Shown here piece by piece: positions 35,465 to 45,535 of a DNA stretch of 64,000 bases; the first letter of the stretch is position 1, and each line of letters opens with the position of its first letter. A program made the position numbers and the translations under genes. The notes beneath the pieces were generated by a model that was given only the letters and a program-made list of their open reading frames with translations, was not told the DNA's origin and searched no databases. The stretch is from Litsea cubeba. Lineage: Eukaryota; Streptophyta; Magnoliopsida; Laurales; Lauraceae. The DNA is taken from assembly GCA_012931725.1 (NCBI GenBank), contig CM022953.1, positions 30,015,453 to 30,079,452 on the forward strand, read 5' to 3'.

Positions 35465-36122
35465 ATGAGGCAGTTCATGGCCTTGTGGGTGCTTGTGGTA
35501 CTGGTGATGGGAGTGTGGGAGGCGACCCCTGCAGGTGCGGCGAGGAGTGTCTCCTGCACGAAGGAGAGGAGGAATTTGGTGAATGCATGCAAGTCTATGG
35601 TTTTTGGGAAGCTTCCTAGTGCTGATTGTTGCCTGCTTTTAAGACTCGTACGTTTTGGGTGTGTCTGTCCTGTGATCACCCCTAAGCTGGCCGCGCTAAT
35701 CGATGTCGATCGAACGATCAGTATGATTCGAGGCTGTGGTAGACAGATCCCTCGCCACTTCAAGTGTGGGAGTAAGAGCTCTCTCTCTCTCTCTCCATGT
35801 TTTGAAAGGTCATTGACTGAGTTACTAGGTTATCAGGGCTCTTCATTGTTTTCAAAAAAAAAAAAAAAATCTGGAATTGGTTTGATTAAAAGATCAACGT
35901 GTAGAGTGACTCGGGTGAGTCAGGTTGAGTACTTGTCAAACTCAGTCGGCTAATCTGACTCAGCAATCTACTGAGCCAAGTCGACTCAATTGAGTCCATA
36001 TGAGTTTTGAAACCTATGCCAAGCCTAGATAGCCTAGATTTTGTGCTGCAAGCCTAATATATGACGCCTTCTTCTAAATCTTGTGATTGTGTTCTTTGTT
36101 TGCAGGTATCACAACCCCTTGA
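35465..36122 (+). CDS. Secreted 8-cysteine lipid-transfer-protein-like protein
   Basis: Two exons, 35465-35771 and 36106-36122, join in phase to 107 residues. The donor is GGGA|GTAAGA and the acceptor TTTGCAG|GT. The second exon adds only the end of GSITTP and the stop. Residues 1-27 form a signal peptide (LWVLVVLVMGVWEA, then AGAA). The mature part has Cys at 31, 42, 55, 56, 66, 68, 91 and 101, the C..C..CC..CxC..C..C order of the LTP / 2S albumin fold. CC-x9-CxC sets it apart from classical type-1 LTPs and is nearer the minor LTP types. The CGRQIPRHFKCGSITTP end resembles a plant family of LTP-like proteins. It is likely apoplastic, with hydrophobic ligands, by analogy only. An upstream in-frame ATG (35357) would add 36 residues before the signal peptide, so I prefer 35465. 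The intron holds an (A)n run and GACTCG-rich repeat DNA. Confidence 0.87.
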
Positions 36123-36977
36123 CAAATGCAACTACAAAGAATGAAATGTGCCCAAAAACCAATAATCATCATATCAAGTTGTAGACAATAAGCATTCCTC
36201 TCTCTCTCCCTCTGAGTGAGAGAGTTTGAGATAATTTATTTGTATTGGTGGACAGAAAATGTATTTTAAGAAGAAAATTCATTTGATCGACTAAAAATGT
36301 ACTTCTGCTTGAGAATTACCAATAAATCATATGAGAAATTAAAGCATCAGAGGTGGCAAACGGGTCCAGTCAGGTCTAAATTGGTTGGCTTTGTATGGAT
36401 CGGGTTGAGTCAAAAAATGAATTTGACAAGTTTATATTTAATTGCGCCTATTATAATCCATAGTTACAGGTAGGACTGTCAAAGGTCCTGGCCCCGTCCG
36501 GCCAAGCAAGACTACTCTTACCCTACTCTAACATATATATATATATATGGGCCAAGCCCAATTCCAACAAAAGCCCTCAACAAGCATACACTAGTTAGAC
36601 CCTTACCGGCCCTATCCTCAAGATCTTGGTCTAGAAGAAAAGGATTTTAATCTTCCTTCATTTCCACCATTGATGTTCATTGATGGATTCACATCCTCAG
36701 CCTCTTTGAATCTGCGATATTTCAATCTTAAGTTTTTTTGGACAATAGATTGTATGCGCGCAACAATTAAGAGGGCGGAATCATATGATCGCCTGATATA
36801 TATATATATATATATTTAATATTTTTTTTCTAATCTACATTCAAGCTTCCCATTGTCATATCGACTTAGATATATTTTCACTCATGTAGGTGGTCCCACT
36901 GATGCATTACGTACAATCCATCTTAAATTGTGACTTTAGATGGGATCACTAGTAATTTCAAATCAGCCGGATTCTTG
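36123..36977. other. 3' flank of the LTP-like gene
   Basis: Contains a CT run just after the stop (36198-36213), the likely 3'UTR, then non-coding DNA with (TA)n runs at 36531-36548 and 36798-36815. No gene is seen. Confidence 0.5.
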
Positions 36978-37510
36978 TTTAGGGCTATGTTTGGAGGAAT
37001 TTAGGACAATAATGTCTGAGAGTCTGTTTCTGAGGAGGATTCACGACAAAAGTTTTTCATGTTGGGGTTTTTAGATATGGACGGAATGGATGTCACCTTA
37101 GCATATCAAATTTCATGTTTCATTTTTTTTTCTTTTTTTTTATTTTTAATTCTAACCCTTCCAACTCATAAATAGCTAGCTTTTGGAATTCTTTGAATTC
37201 CAACATTTCAAATGCTAGATGCGAGATAAGAATTTGGAGGATGGCATTTCAGAATTTTTAGGACACGGAAGTCTAACTCAGGCGAATTTTAAGAACTCTG
37301 CTAAAGAAATAAGCCATCGTGTTCATTCCTTGAGACTTGAAATTCCCTATTTAATTAGTGAGATTTTATTAAAAGTATAACCTAGGGAAACTTTTCCAAA
37401 ATACTAGTGGCACTTAATTATCATATGTGAATGATCAGTTGAGACCACATTTTAAAAATTCAGATAGAATAGAAAATTTCACAAATATCCTACAAACAAA
37501 CAGCCCTAAA
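36978..37510. mobile_element. MITE-like element, about 530 bp
   Basis: TTTAGGGCTATGTTTGGAGGA at the left is mirrored by TCCTACAAACAAACAGCCCT then AAA at the right. The interior is non-coding. The GGGC..TTTG terminus is typical of Tourist/PIF-like MITEs, but no clean duplication is seen. Confidence 0.55.
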
Positions 37511-38187
37511 ATGTGGGACTAGAGGCGCAGAGAAATTGGGCTTTACCCAATTGTAAACATGCAATACTCATTGGTTGTGTTTCTTCTTCCAAAACTATCA
37601 AGACAAAAACTGTACATATTATTCAGACACTAGAACAGACGCGTTACATAAATCGAACGTCCAAAACTTTACCACTAGCTGTAAGCCTGTAACTGTTGAG
37701 CACGCAATTATTGATTCTACCAGGGTGAAGAACACACGCATGATATCAGCAGTTCATATCATCCCTGGACTGATTGATTTGGCCCGAAAGGAGATAATGG
37801 CCCACCCACCCTAGGCAAATCCTCCGATTTAAACCGTTCATAGAGTATTATTGACTCCGAGTCCAAAATTGTTGACTCAACTTTTGAGAGTATGTGAGTA
37901 TTTGCAGAGGGGTGGATTTGGGCTTACCTCAAGTTTAATTATCTCAACCAAACCCGATTCACTCTGTGACGGGTCACCCGATTTGCCTCGTGACGGGTCG
38001 CTGGTATGTGATATCAAACCTACTCCACTGCATAGGATCAGGCCATAATTAAAGCTTAGATTTATTAAAACATATAAATGTATGGGAAATAGTATAGTTG
38101 AGTTCAAATATACTATCTTATTGTCTCATAAATGAATGTCCCAACCTCACTTGCATCATATGAGTTTTATTTATACCTTTAGTAATA
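37511..38187. other. Intergenic
   Basis: Short open frames only, with no domain recognised. It ends in the AATAAATAT target site of the Mutator-like element. Confidence 0.5.
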
Positions 38188-38196
38188 AATAAATAT

Positions 38197-38608
38197 GAGG
38201 AAGGCTCCCCTGAGCTGCTGCTTAGGGGAGATATAAGCTGGAACGTGTGACCCACATGTGTGACGCTATGGAAATGATGAAAAGAGCCCGCCCCACTTTT
38301 CATTTCCCTCCCTGGATTAACTTAATTGTGAGAGGAGGGGATGAAGGGGCAAACTGCTTTGTCACCTCTTTCGTTGCGATCAACTGCGCCTCTCTCTCCC
38401 TCTTTGGGCCAGACCCTCTCTCTCCCTCTCATCCAACGCTTCCCAGGGCCAACTATAAGAGGAAGGCTAACGAAAAAGCAAAGAAAATTTTCGTCTAAAT
38501 TGGAAGAGCTCTGTCGATCTGCATTGTCTCCCTTGCTCTTGATCGGAACTCTGCCTCGTCTTTCATCTCTCACTCTTGATTAGGCGTCGCACTCCATCGC
38601 AAATCTCT
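38197..38608. repeat. Left terminal inverted repeat of the MULE
   Basis: Inverse of about 40806-41214. CT-rich in its inner half (CTCTCTCTCCCTCTTTGGGC), like a 5'UTR or promoter. Just inside it the GCGTCGCAC..ATCGCA..TCTC block occurs twice (about 38583 and 38665). Confidence 0.88.
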
Positions 38609-40146
38609 CGAACGGGATTAGAGCTCTGCCTCGTCTCTCTCTCGTATCTCTCGCTCTCGATCAGGCGTCGCACAATGTCGCAGATCTTCCGGACGAGAGA
38701 AGAAGAAAACCCTTCTCTCTTGTCTCCCTCTTTTATCTCTCCTTTGCTCTCTCTCCTCTCTGTTTGTGTCGAAAAAAAAACCCTAAATCAAACAAATCAA
38801 GCAAAAGCCCATTCCTCTTTTTCCATGGACGTCTCTTTCTCAGTGCAGATGAAAAGCCCTCTCACAATCATTTTATTTTATTATTCTGGTTTATTTTATT
38901 ATTTTTATTTTTCGTTTGCTAGCTTTGGCGACAAGGAGTCTTCAGATTCAGAAGAGGGAAAACAGATTAGAGAGCCTTTGTTGTGATGGAATTGACTCCG
39001 GGAACACTTCTCTTGCTTCTTTTTTTTGTAAATGATCTTATGTTCAAAGAAATGCAATTTGCACGATGTAATGGATTTCATGGAAACGTAATTTTAATGA
39101 TGGAATGAATTCTGGTTTAAATGTGAATGGAGATGTTATGAAATGATGAAAATTTATTTTGTTTGAGATGTTATAAATTTGGACTTAAACATTGTCTAAT
39201 TTTGTAGAATGCAATTTTTTTTTTTTTTTTTTGAGATGCCTTATTGTAGTGAGATGGAGTTGTGAAATTTTGTAAATTGTGTAACAGGTTATTTGATGAA
39301 ATGTCTTCAGTTGGGATTTCCTAGATTCCCAATTGGAATATGGATTAGAGCCAATTCACAGGTTGATTGTGTATAAGCAAGAGGGTTTGGATTGATTGGA
39401 TGTGCATCACTATATGGGATATGAAGGATGTAATTAATGTACAAAATTAAGATCTCGCCCAACTGTTAATGGCTGCTTCTATTTTTTATTTTTTATTAGA
39501 AATATCTGGTTGATGTTGATTTATGCCCAACTGTTAAAAGTAGGACCGATACTCGTTGAATCTGCTTGCTGAAGGAAATTTTTTTTTTTTTCATTTTTAG
39601 CTTCAATGGAAGAAGTATTGTGGTTGGGATCAACAAGACCAATGGATTATTTCCAATGTATTGTGGTTGGGATGAATGAGAGAATCTCTCGAGTTGCTTC
39701 TATAGTGTCCAATTAGTGTTAAAATGTTACTGATGAATTAGTTTAAGTAGGCACTTCAGCTGCCTCTACAGAAGCATTGCTCTGTGCCCTGTGCCGAAAA
39801 TTGAGATGCCCATCATCATGAATTTACAGTGTAGCAAAAGAAGGATTCCATTCATTTAGAAGACTATATCATCAACTTACGGAGAAGCAAAACAGGGATT
39901 CCATTCTAAATCTATGACATGAATTTACAAAAGAAGCATCACAGATATGTACAGAGAAGCAAAACAAGGATTCCATTTATTTCGAAGACCATATCCGTAT
40001 TAATCAAATTGCAATTTCCGCTCAACAGCACACTGACAGAGTTCAAATCACAAACAGAACCATGGTCCTAATGACTTGGATATCTAAATATTTACACAAG
40101 AAATGAAAATAGATTGGTCAAATTGACTCATCAAACCAACAATTGA
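38609..40146. other. MULE interior, no assigned gene
   Basis: An open frame continues from the left repeat to a stop at 38984-38986, with an acidic end (GDKESSDSEEGKQ). I do not recognise it; it may be another captured fragment. T-rich runs follow at 39212-39230. Three related blocks of about 60 bp containing AAGGATTCCATT lie at 39830-40000. Confidence 0.45.
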
Positions 40147-40395
40147 TCACAGACAGTAAAAACTGCCTTGGCTTTCTTTTCTAGAATCAGTTTCTGTCTC
40201 AACTTCAGATTCCGCATTATTTGATTTGGATTGCAGCTGCTTTCTTTGTGACCTGGCCCGTCTATTCTGAAACTAGTTATAAACGTTTATTTCAAAAATT
40301 TGGCCATGTTGTGTCAGTTCTGAGGTTCTCTCTTTCATCCTTTGCTTGCTTGGGGTCTCATTGCCTTGCTCAAAGATACTCTCAAGAATTTGGAA
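40147..40395 (-). pseudogene. Captured WOX13-type homeodomain exon fragment
   Basis: On the minus strand 82 residues run in one frame to a TGA at 40149-40147. They cover helices 1-3 of a WOX13-clade homeodomain: QILESIFEQGN, TPSKQRM, SELTQHGQIFEINVYN, then FQNRRARSQRKQ, and the acidic ESEVETETDS that follows the domain in WOX13 proteins. The Trp that should precede FQNRRAR is a TAG stop (plus-strand 40273-40275). The 5' edge is a good splice acceptor (CCTGTGCAG), so intron sequence was captured too. That points to DNA-level acquisition rather than a cDNA. The first part of the homeodomain (before QILE) is missing. No start codon is evident. Confidence 0.85.
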
Positions 40396-40614
40396 CTGCA
40401 CAGGAGTTTAAAAAGCAAGAAGGTAAGTTAGTCAAGTGCTAACCTGGATAGATACCACCTCACATGATACTCAGATTACTATATTTTTGTGGATGGGTGA
40501 CAAAGAACTTGAAATGAAAAAATATATATAATTAAATGAAGAAGCAGAGGTAGTATCTCTTTTGTTCCTGCAACATGTCAATAAAACAGGCTCCCTTGAG
40601 CAAATGTTTTGTTG

Positions 40615-40775
40615 ACATGAAAAAAACAGAGGAAAACAATTGAGAGAGGGTATGGCCAGAGAGGGAGAGAGAGGCGCAGCTCCTTTTCCCCTCCTCTCTC
40701 AATTAAGTTAGTCCAGAGAGGGAAATGAAAAGTGGGGTGGGCTCTTTTCATCATTTCCTTGCGTCATACAAGGGA
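40615..40775. repeat. Extra partial copy of the terminal repeat in the right arm
   Basis: The CCCTCCTCTCTCAATTAAGT then CATTTCC segment of the right terminal repeat (41065-41140) also occurs, same orientation, at 40685-40765. The right arm therefore holds a nested second copy. Confidence 0.75.
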
Positions 40776-40805
40776 GAGACGAGGCAGAACTCCTATCCCA
40801 TCCGT

Positions 40806-41214
40806 GAGATTTGCGATGGAGTGCGACGCCTGATCGAGAGTGAGAGATTAAAGACGAGGCAGAGTTCCGATCAAGAGCAAGGGAGACGATGCAGATCGAC
40901 AGAGCTCTTCCAATTTAGACGAAAATTTTCTTTGCTTTTTTGTTAGCCTTCCTCTTATAGCTGGCCCTGGGAAAAGTTGGATGAGAGGGACAGAGAGGGT
41001 CTGGCCCAAAGAGGGAGAGAGAGGTGCAGTTGATCGCAGTGAAAGAGGCGAAGCAGTTTTCCCCTATATCCCCTCCTCTCTCAATTAAGTTAGTCTAGAG
41101 AGGGAAAATGAAAAGTGTGGTGGGCTTTTTTTATCATTTCCATAGCGTCACACGTGTGGGTCACACATTCCAGCTTATACCTCCCCTAAGCTGTAGCTCA
41201 GGGGAGCCTTCCTC
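40806..41214. repeat. Right terminal inverted repeat of the MULE
   Basis: Inverse of 38197-38608 with scattered differences, ending GCCTTCCTC. Confidence 0.88.
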
Positions 41215-41223
41215 AATAAATAT

Positions 41224-43988
41224 TATATATATATATGGAGCAGGGTGCATTAGATCAACAAAACCCAAATCCTCTCATTCTAAGAAAACCACTACCAAAT
41301 CAGCCCCTAATAGGAGCGGGTTGGGGCGGGTCCACATTTAAACCCTACCAATTGCCGGCCCTATGTGAATCTGAATGCCCAACGCAAAATAAATAAATTA
41401 AGGGAATCTTCACTATTACTCTTGAACTTTGGTTAAATGAGTTAGTCAAGAAAAACACAAAAATGATAAAATCTTATAAAAAAAAACTCTTAAACCTTTT
41501 TTTTTCTATATATTGTTAGGTGGGTGAAGTTGTGAGACAACCTACTTTTCCAAGGAGTGATCTCTTCGTAGTTATGTTACTAGGACATCTTGTGTTTCTC
41601 ATATGCTAGGTACGTTTAAGTTTGAGAGTTCTTGGGAAGTTATCTAAAATTGTGATGGAAAGGAATTTATTTTTAAATACTTAAGTATTACATGTAATAG
41701 ATATTAGTTATTGTTAAAAGTTATTTTTATAGATTTTTTTAGTTTCTCAGTTTTCGTCACAATTTTCTTGCAATATTCTTTGTTGTTGTGACATGTTGAA
41801 AATATCGCACTATTAGTATCTAAATATCATTTTGGATAAATAAGGATTTTTTACTGGAAATAGGGTAGAATCTCAAATGTTTTCAAAACTAGTCTATCGA
41901 AAATTTTAACTTGTTTGATTTAGAGATAGAAATGAAAATCCCAAAATTAACTAGACTAGAGGCCTGATAATTCATTTCGAGGGGAATTTAAATGCATAAA
42001 CATCTTCCTCAAGAGTCAAGATGTATTCCCAAAATGCTTGGGGCCTTCAAAAGATTTGAAAGCTGAAATGTGAGAAATTTTGTGAGCCAAAAATATCAAT
42101 CACAAAATTAGCTAGACTTTTGAAACTTGGAAATCAAATAGGAGATTCCAATTTCTAGGGGCAACAACAAGAGACATGCAATGAGAAATTCTCAAAAGAC
42201 AAAATCCACGTAAGAAACTCTTGCAAAACAAATAGCCTCTAAAGTGTCACCATCCCCATTGAAATTCTTTGAAACCTAAATTCAAATACTTTTGGAAAAG
42301 AGAATTTCAACGCTTGAAATTTTAACGAGCATTTTAGGGCATTTGGAATTCTGACCAGGATTTCAGAAACTTCAACGCCTTCACCCCATTTCACGTGGGG
42401 TCCACTTTGAGAGTGGTACCAGCATCAGCCTCAATCAAAACTTATCTTTTTTTTTTTTTAGAGAAGATTACAAAGGACAGAAACAAAAGGCAAAGCACCC
42501 AAAAACCCTAGAAACTTAATCACAAACCAGAAAGATGACCATCAAAATAAACCCCCAACAAATTATCTTAATAGGCCATTTCAGCCATTTTACTGTGGCT
42601 AATTTGACGCCCCCACCCCCACACCAAAGCTCACTTCCTTGTGGGGCTCGCCTAGGGATGGGGCCCGTGGGGATTGAAAGATCTAGGTGGATGGTCCTAC
42701 TTGCATACCAAAATCTGGAGTCTAACCAATCATCATCGAATATTTTCACCATTTAAAATGAGTGAACACTTAATCCAATGGTTCAGATCATTCTGATGGT
42801 GTGCCAAATCTGAGATGGATGACCATCATAAAACTACCTTGAAATTAAAACTAAAGCCCGAGGCTAGAGGGGCATTTCCGTAAATTATGACGATCATATG
42901 TCCAAACTAGAAACAGTATCCAGCTTTTGTATCTTCATTGCAGAGCTGTCATTCTGCCACTTTTTAACGTCTTATATATTCCACACGTGTAAAATAGCAC
43001 GCGGACGGACCACATGCATCATCTTAACCGCATAACGTGCGTCCCATCAGCCATATCTCATGTAAATGATCCAAAGTACTAAATCCATGGCAGGGCCCAC
43101 TCTTATTTGCCCTTTACCCAGGCCCACTCTTATATGACCTATATCACTCAAAATCAATGTCCTACCTTGCTTTTACTAGTGCCATAGATGTGTTTAAAAC
43201 GATTATCTTCAAACTCACTAAATTGTTGAAGAGTTAGTACTTAAAATTTCTATTTGGAGAGACTATCTAAGGCAGTTGTCCTCATGGGACTTGTATTTCA
43301 AAACTCACAAAAAAGCCTTGGGTCCACCTCTTGGACCCATGTGAGAAATTTAGGTTTGTCGGTCGAGACTTATATGAGAACTCTGCATTTGCTCATAAAA
43401 TCTAAATTTAGAACCATTTTTTCAAATAGAAATTCTAGATCCACCATTATTCTCTTTCAACACAAGAATTCAAGGACCCTTTTATTTTATTTTTATTTAT
43501 AATGAAAGTCTCCTTTATCTAGAATTCTTAAGTTGTTGGATTCCATATTTGAACCGCTAAAATTTATTTTTAACAAATAAAAAATGTCACTTTGTACTTG
43601 TATAACTTGCAAGTTTCCAATCTCCAAAATACTACATTATATTTGTTCACTTTAAAACCACAGTTTGGCACAGCACTTGGCCCATTCATCAAACCCTCAC
43701 AAAAAAAAAAAAAAAAAAAAAAGGAAGAAAACTCACACCATCACAATTCACAACCCATGGCAGCCCCATGCACAACACTAATAACACCTTCCACGCACTT
43801 TACATTACTTTACCTGACCACGAAAACGGCCCCAAGAGACAGAGTCGACAAAACCCCTGCTCTTAATCCGTACGTTCCCAATCATCCTCTCACCCTCTCT
43901 CCATCTCCCATACTCATCATTGATTTGTAGCCGACTAGCTTCCAAAACCGCTTCCATTGCCTTTCCATGCATCCCCAATCCCATTACG
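41224..43988. other. Intergenic upstream of the bHLH gene
   Basis: AT-rich, no gene recognised. Contains a (TA)n run (41223-41237), a T run at 42449-42460 and an A run at 43701-43722. The last few hundred bases before 43990 are C-rich and probably promoter. Confidence 0.5.
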
Positions 43989-43989
43989 C

Positions 43990-44026
43990 CACGTGTCTCC
44001 TCCCCCTTCCCTCCGCTCTATAAAAA
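43990..44026 (+). promoter_or_regulatory. G-box and TATA box of the bHLH gene
   Basis: CACGTG at 43990-43995 lies 23 bp before TATAAAAA at 44019-44026. The ATG is only 38 bp beyond the TATA box, so the 5'UTR should be about 10-15 bases if this box is used. Confidence 0.65.
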
Positions 44027-44064
44027 CATAGCCGCCATCATCTCCTTGTCCTCCACACACAACA

Positions 44065-45015
44065 ATGGAGAGAGGTTTATCAATGTCGGGTCGGTCCTTC
44101 GAAATAGGCTCCAGCAGTAGCAGACTCACACCACAACCCATCTTCCCCATCGAAAACCTCTCCAAAACCCTTGCCCTTCTGCATGGATCCGATTACCCAC
44201 TCGGATCCTCCCTCTTCGGACTCCAGCCGGATCTCCTCTCCCTCCCCTACCTGATTGAAGATCCGGCTCCCCCTCCGCTCCAGCTCATCCGCCCCGAACA
44301 AGACCCGACACCCATCCGTTTTGAATCCGACAAGCTCAAGTCTCCGAAACTCGAGCTGGGAGAAGAACACAACTACATCCCCACCGTCCATCCAGATCAG
44401 AGCCTTCTCCTCCTCCCCAGTCTCGAATACCCATCGTTGGTTTCCTACCCCATCGATGGACTCGATCTCTCCACCGTCGGATCAGTCCAAAAGCGTCTTA
44501 GGATCCTCCCTTACGCGGATCCCGTACGCCCGCCGCTGGATCAGTCGAGCAGCCCCAGCGGGTCGTTTCTGCCGCTGGTTGAAGCAGTGGCTAATGCTGC
44601 GCCGGCCGCGCATGCTTACCCGCGGTGCACGTTAGCGAGGAGGCGGAGGAAGAGGCTGAGCGACCGGACGAGGTCGCTGGAGGGGCTGATGCCGTGGGAG
44701 AGGAAGATGGACACGGCGACGCTGCTGGAGGAGGCGCACAAGTACGTGAGGTTCCTGGAGGCGCAGGTTAGCGCGCTGCAGGGGATGCCGGGACTGTCGG
44801 GTCTGCCTCCGACGGGTCCGAAACCGGTTCGGGCCGGGGGGTTTGGCGGGTTGGAGAGGCTGAACCGGCAGCAGACGCTTCAGGTGCTGGTGAACTCGGC
44901 CCGAGTTCAGGAGAAGCTGTACGCGAGCGGGTGCTGTGTGTTTTCTTTTGAGCAGACTATGGCTTTGAAGAAGATGGCAGAGAAGAAAATGAAGGTGTCT
45001 GAGTTTGAAGGATGA
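44065..45015 (+). CDS. Atypical bHLH transcription factor, bHLH117-like
   Basis: An intronless 316-residue frame. Residues about 188-240 form a bHLH: an Arg/Lys block (ARRRRKRLSDRTR), helix 1 ending LMPWERKMD, a short loop, then helix 2 TLLEEAHKYVRFLEAQVSAL. The RRRRKRLSD..LMPWE..KM pattern and the later LNRQQTLQVLVNS and CVFSFEQ blocks (267-297) match the plant bHLH117 / bHLH52/53 group. The Glu that contacts the E-box in canonical bHLH proteins is not at its place (Ala/Arg there), so direct E-box binding is doubtful. It may act through dimers. The N-terminal 180 residues are Pro/Ser/Leu-rich with no known domain. The ATG is chosen because it is first after a TATA box; a second ATG lies at codon 7. 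Confidence 0.88.
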   Translation: MERGLSMSGRSFEIGSSSSRLTPQPIFPIENLSKTLALLHGSDYPLGSSLFGLQPDLLSLPYLIEDPAPPPLQLIRPEQDPTPIRFESDKLKSPKLELGEEHNYIPTVHPDQSLLLLPSLEYPSLVSYPIDGLDLSTVGSVQKRLRILPYADPVRPPLDQSSSPSGSFLPLVEAVANAAPAAHAYPRCTLARRRRKRLSDRTRSLEGLMPWERKMDTATLLEEAHKYVRFLEAQVSALQGMPGLSGLPPTGPKPVRAGGFGGLERLNRQQTLQVLVNSARVQEKLYASGCCVFSFEQTMALKKMAEKKMKVSEFEG

Positions 45016-45115
45016 GAGATTTTTGAGGAGGTTGGTTTTTTTTGGTGTTTTGTTTTGTGGGTTTTATTTGTTGATAAAGAATTAGAAATGGAGTTGGTCT
45101 TTGTTTTTTTGGGTG

Positions 45116-45535
45116 ATTTGGGTTTTGGGATATTGGGTTAGAATGCAGTTCTTGATGTTGATATTGGCTATGTTTGTTTTGTTGGGTTCTTTTTTTAGGG
45201 GTTATGTGATGAGATTACAGAGGTTTTGTTGGGGATTACTTTATATTCTCTGTAATTCTGTTAGGCGGATTTTATATGATGTGATGATGTGATGTGATGA
45301 TGAGAATTTGTTGATCTTGTTCTGTTCTTCTTGGGTTTTTGGGTTAGAATCCAGTTCTTGTTGTTGATAACTTAATATTAGCTATGTTGGTTTTGTTGGG
45401 TTTTTTTTTTTTAGGGGTTATATGGTGACATTACAGAGGTTTTGTTGTGGTTTCTTTTTATTTTCTGTAATTCAGTTGGGGGATTTTATATGATGTGATT
45501 ACGAGGATTTATTTTGATCTTGTTCTGTTTTTTTG
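45116..45535 (+). repeat. Tandem duplication of about 210 bp behind the bHLH gene
   Basis: Two diverged copies (45116-45325 and 45330-45535) share TTGGGTTAGAAT, TTAGGGGTTAT, TTACAGAGGTTTTGTTG and GGATTTTATATGATGTGAT. They lie in the probable 3'UTR or just past it. Confidence 0.75.

Larger units (their letters stand above)
38197..41214. mobile_element. Mutator-like element (Pack-MULE) with long terminal inverted repeats
   Basis: 3,018 bp, flanked by the 9-bp duplication AATAAATAT (38188-38196 and 41215-41223). The ends are inverted copies starting GAGGAAGGCTCCCCTGAGCT. The inverted repeats extend about 400 bp (38197-38608 and about 40806-41214). A 9-bp duplication with long inverted ends defines MULEs. 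No MURA-type transposase frame is present, so it is non-autonomous. The interior holds a homeobox gene fragment (40147-40395), making it a Pack-MULE. Confidence 0.92.

Noticed and set aside
38340..38986. Possible Ser/Arg-rich host gene in the left MULE arm
   Set aside because: Most of the frame is terminal-repeat sequence mirrored at the right end; no recognised domain.
41950..42245. Possible MITE with TAGAGGC ends
   Set aside because: Only 7-9 matching bases at the ends and no duplication.
43254..43502. Open frame upstream of the bHLH gene
   Set aside because: Low-complexity AT-rich, no domain, no promoter signal.
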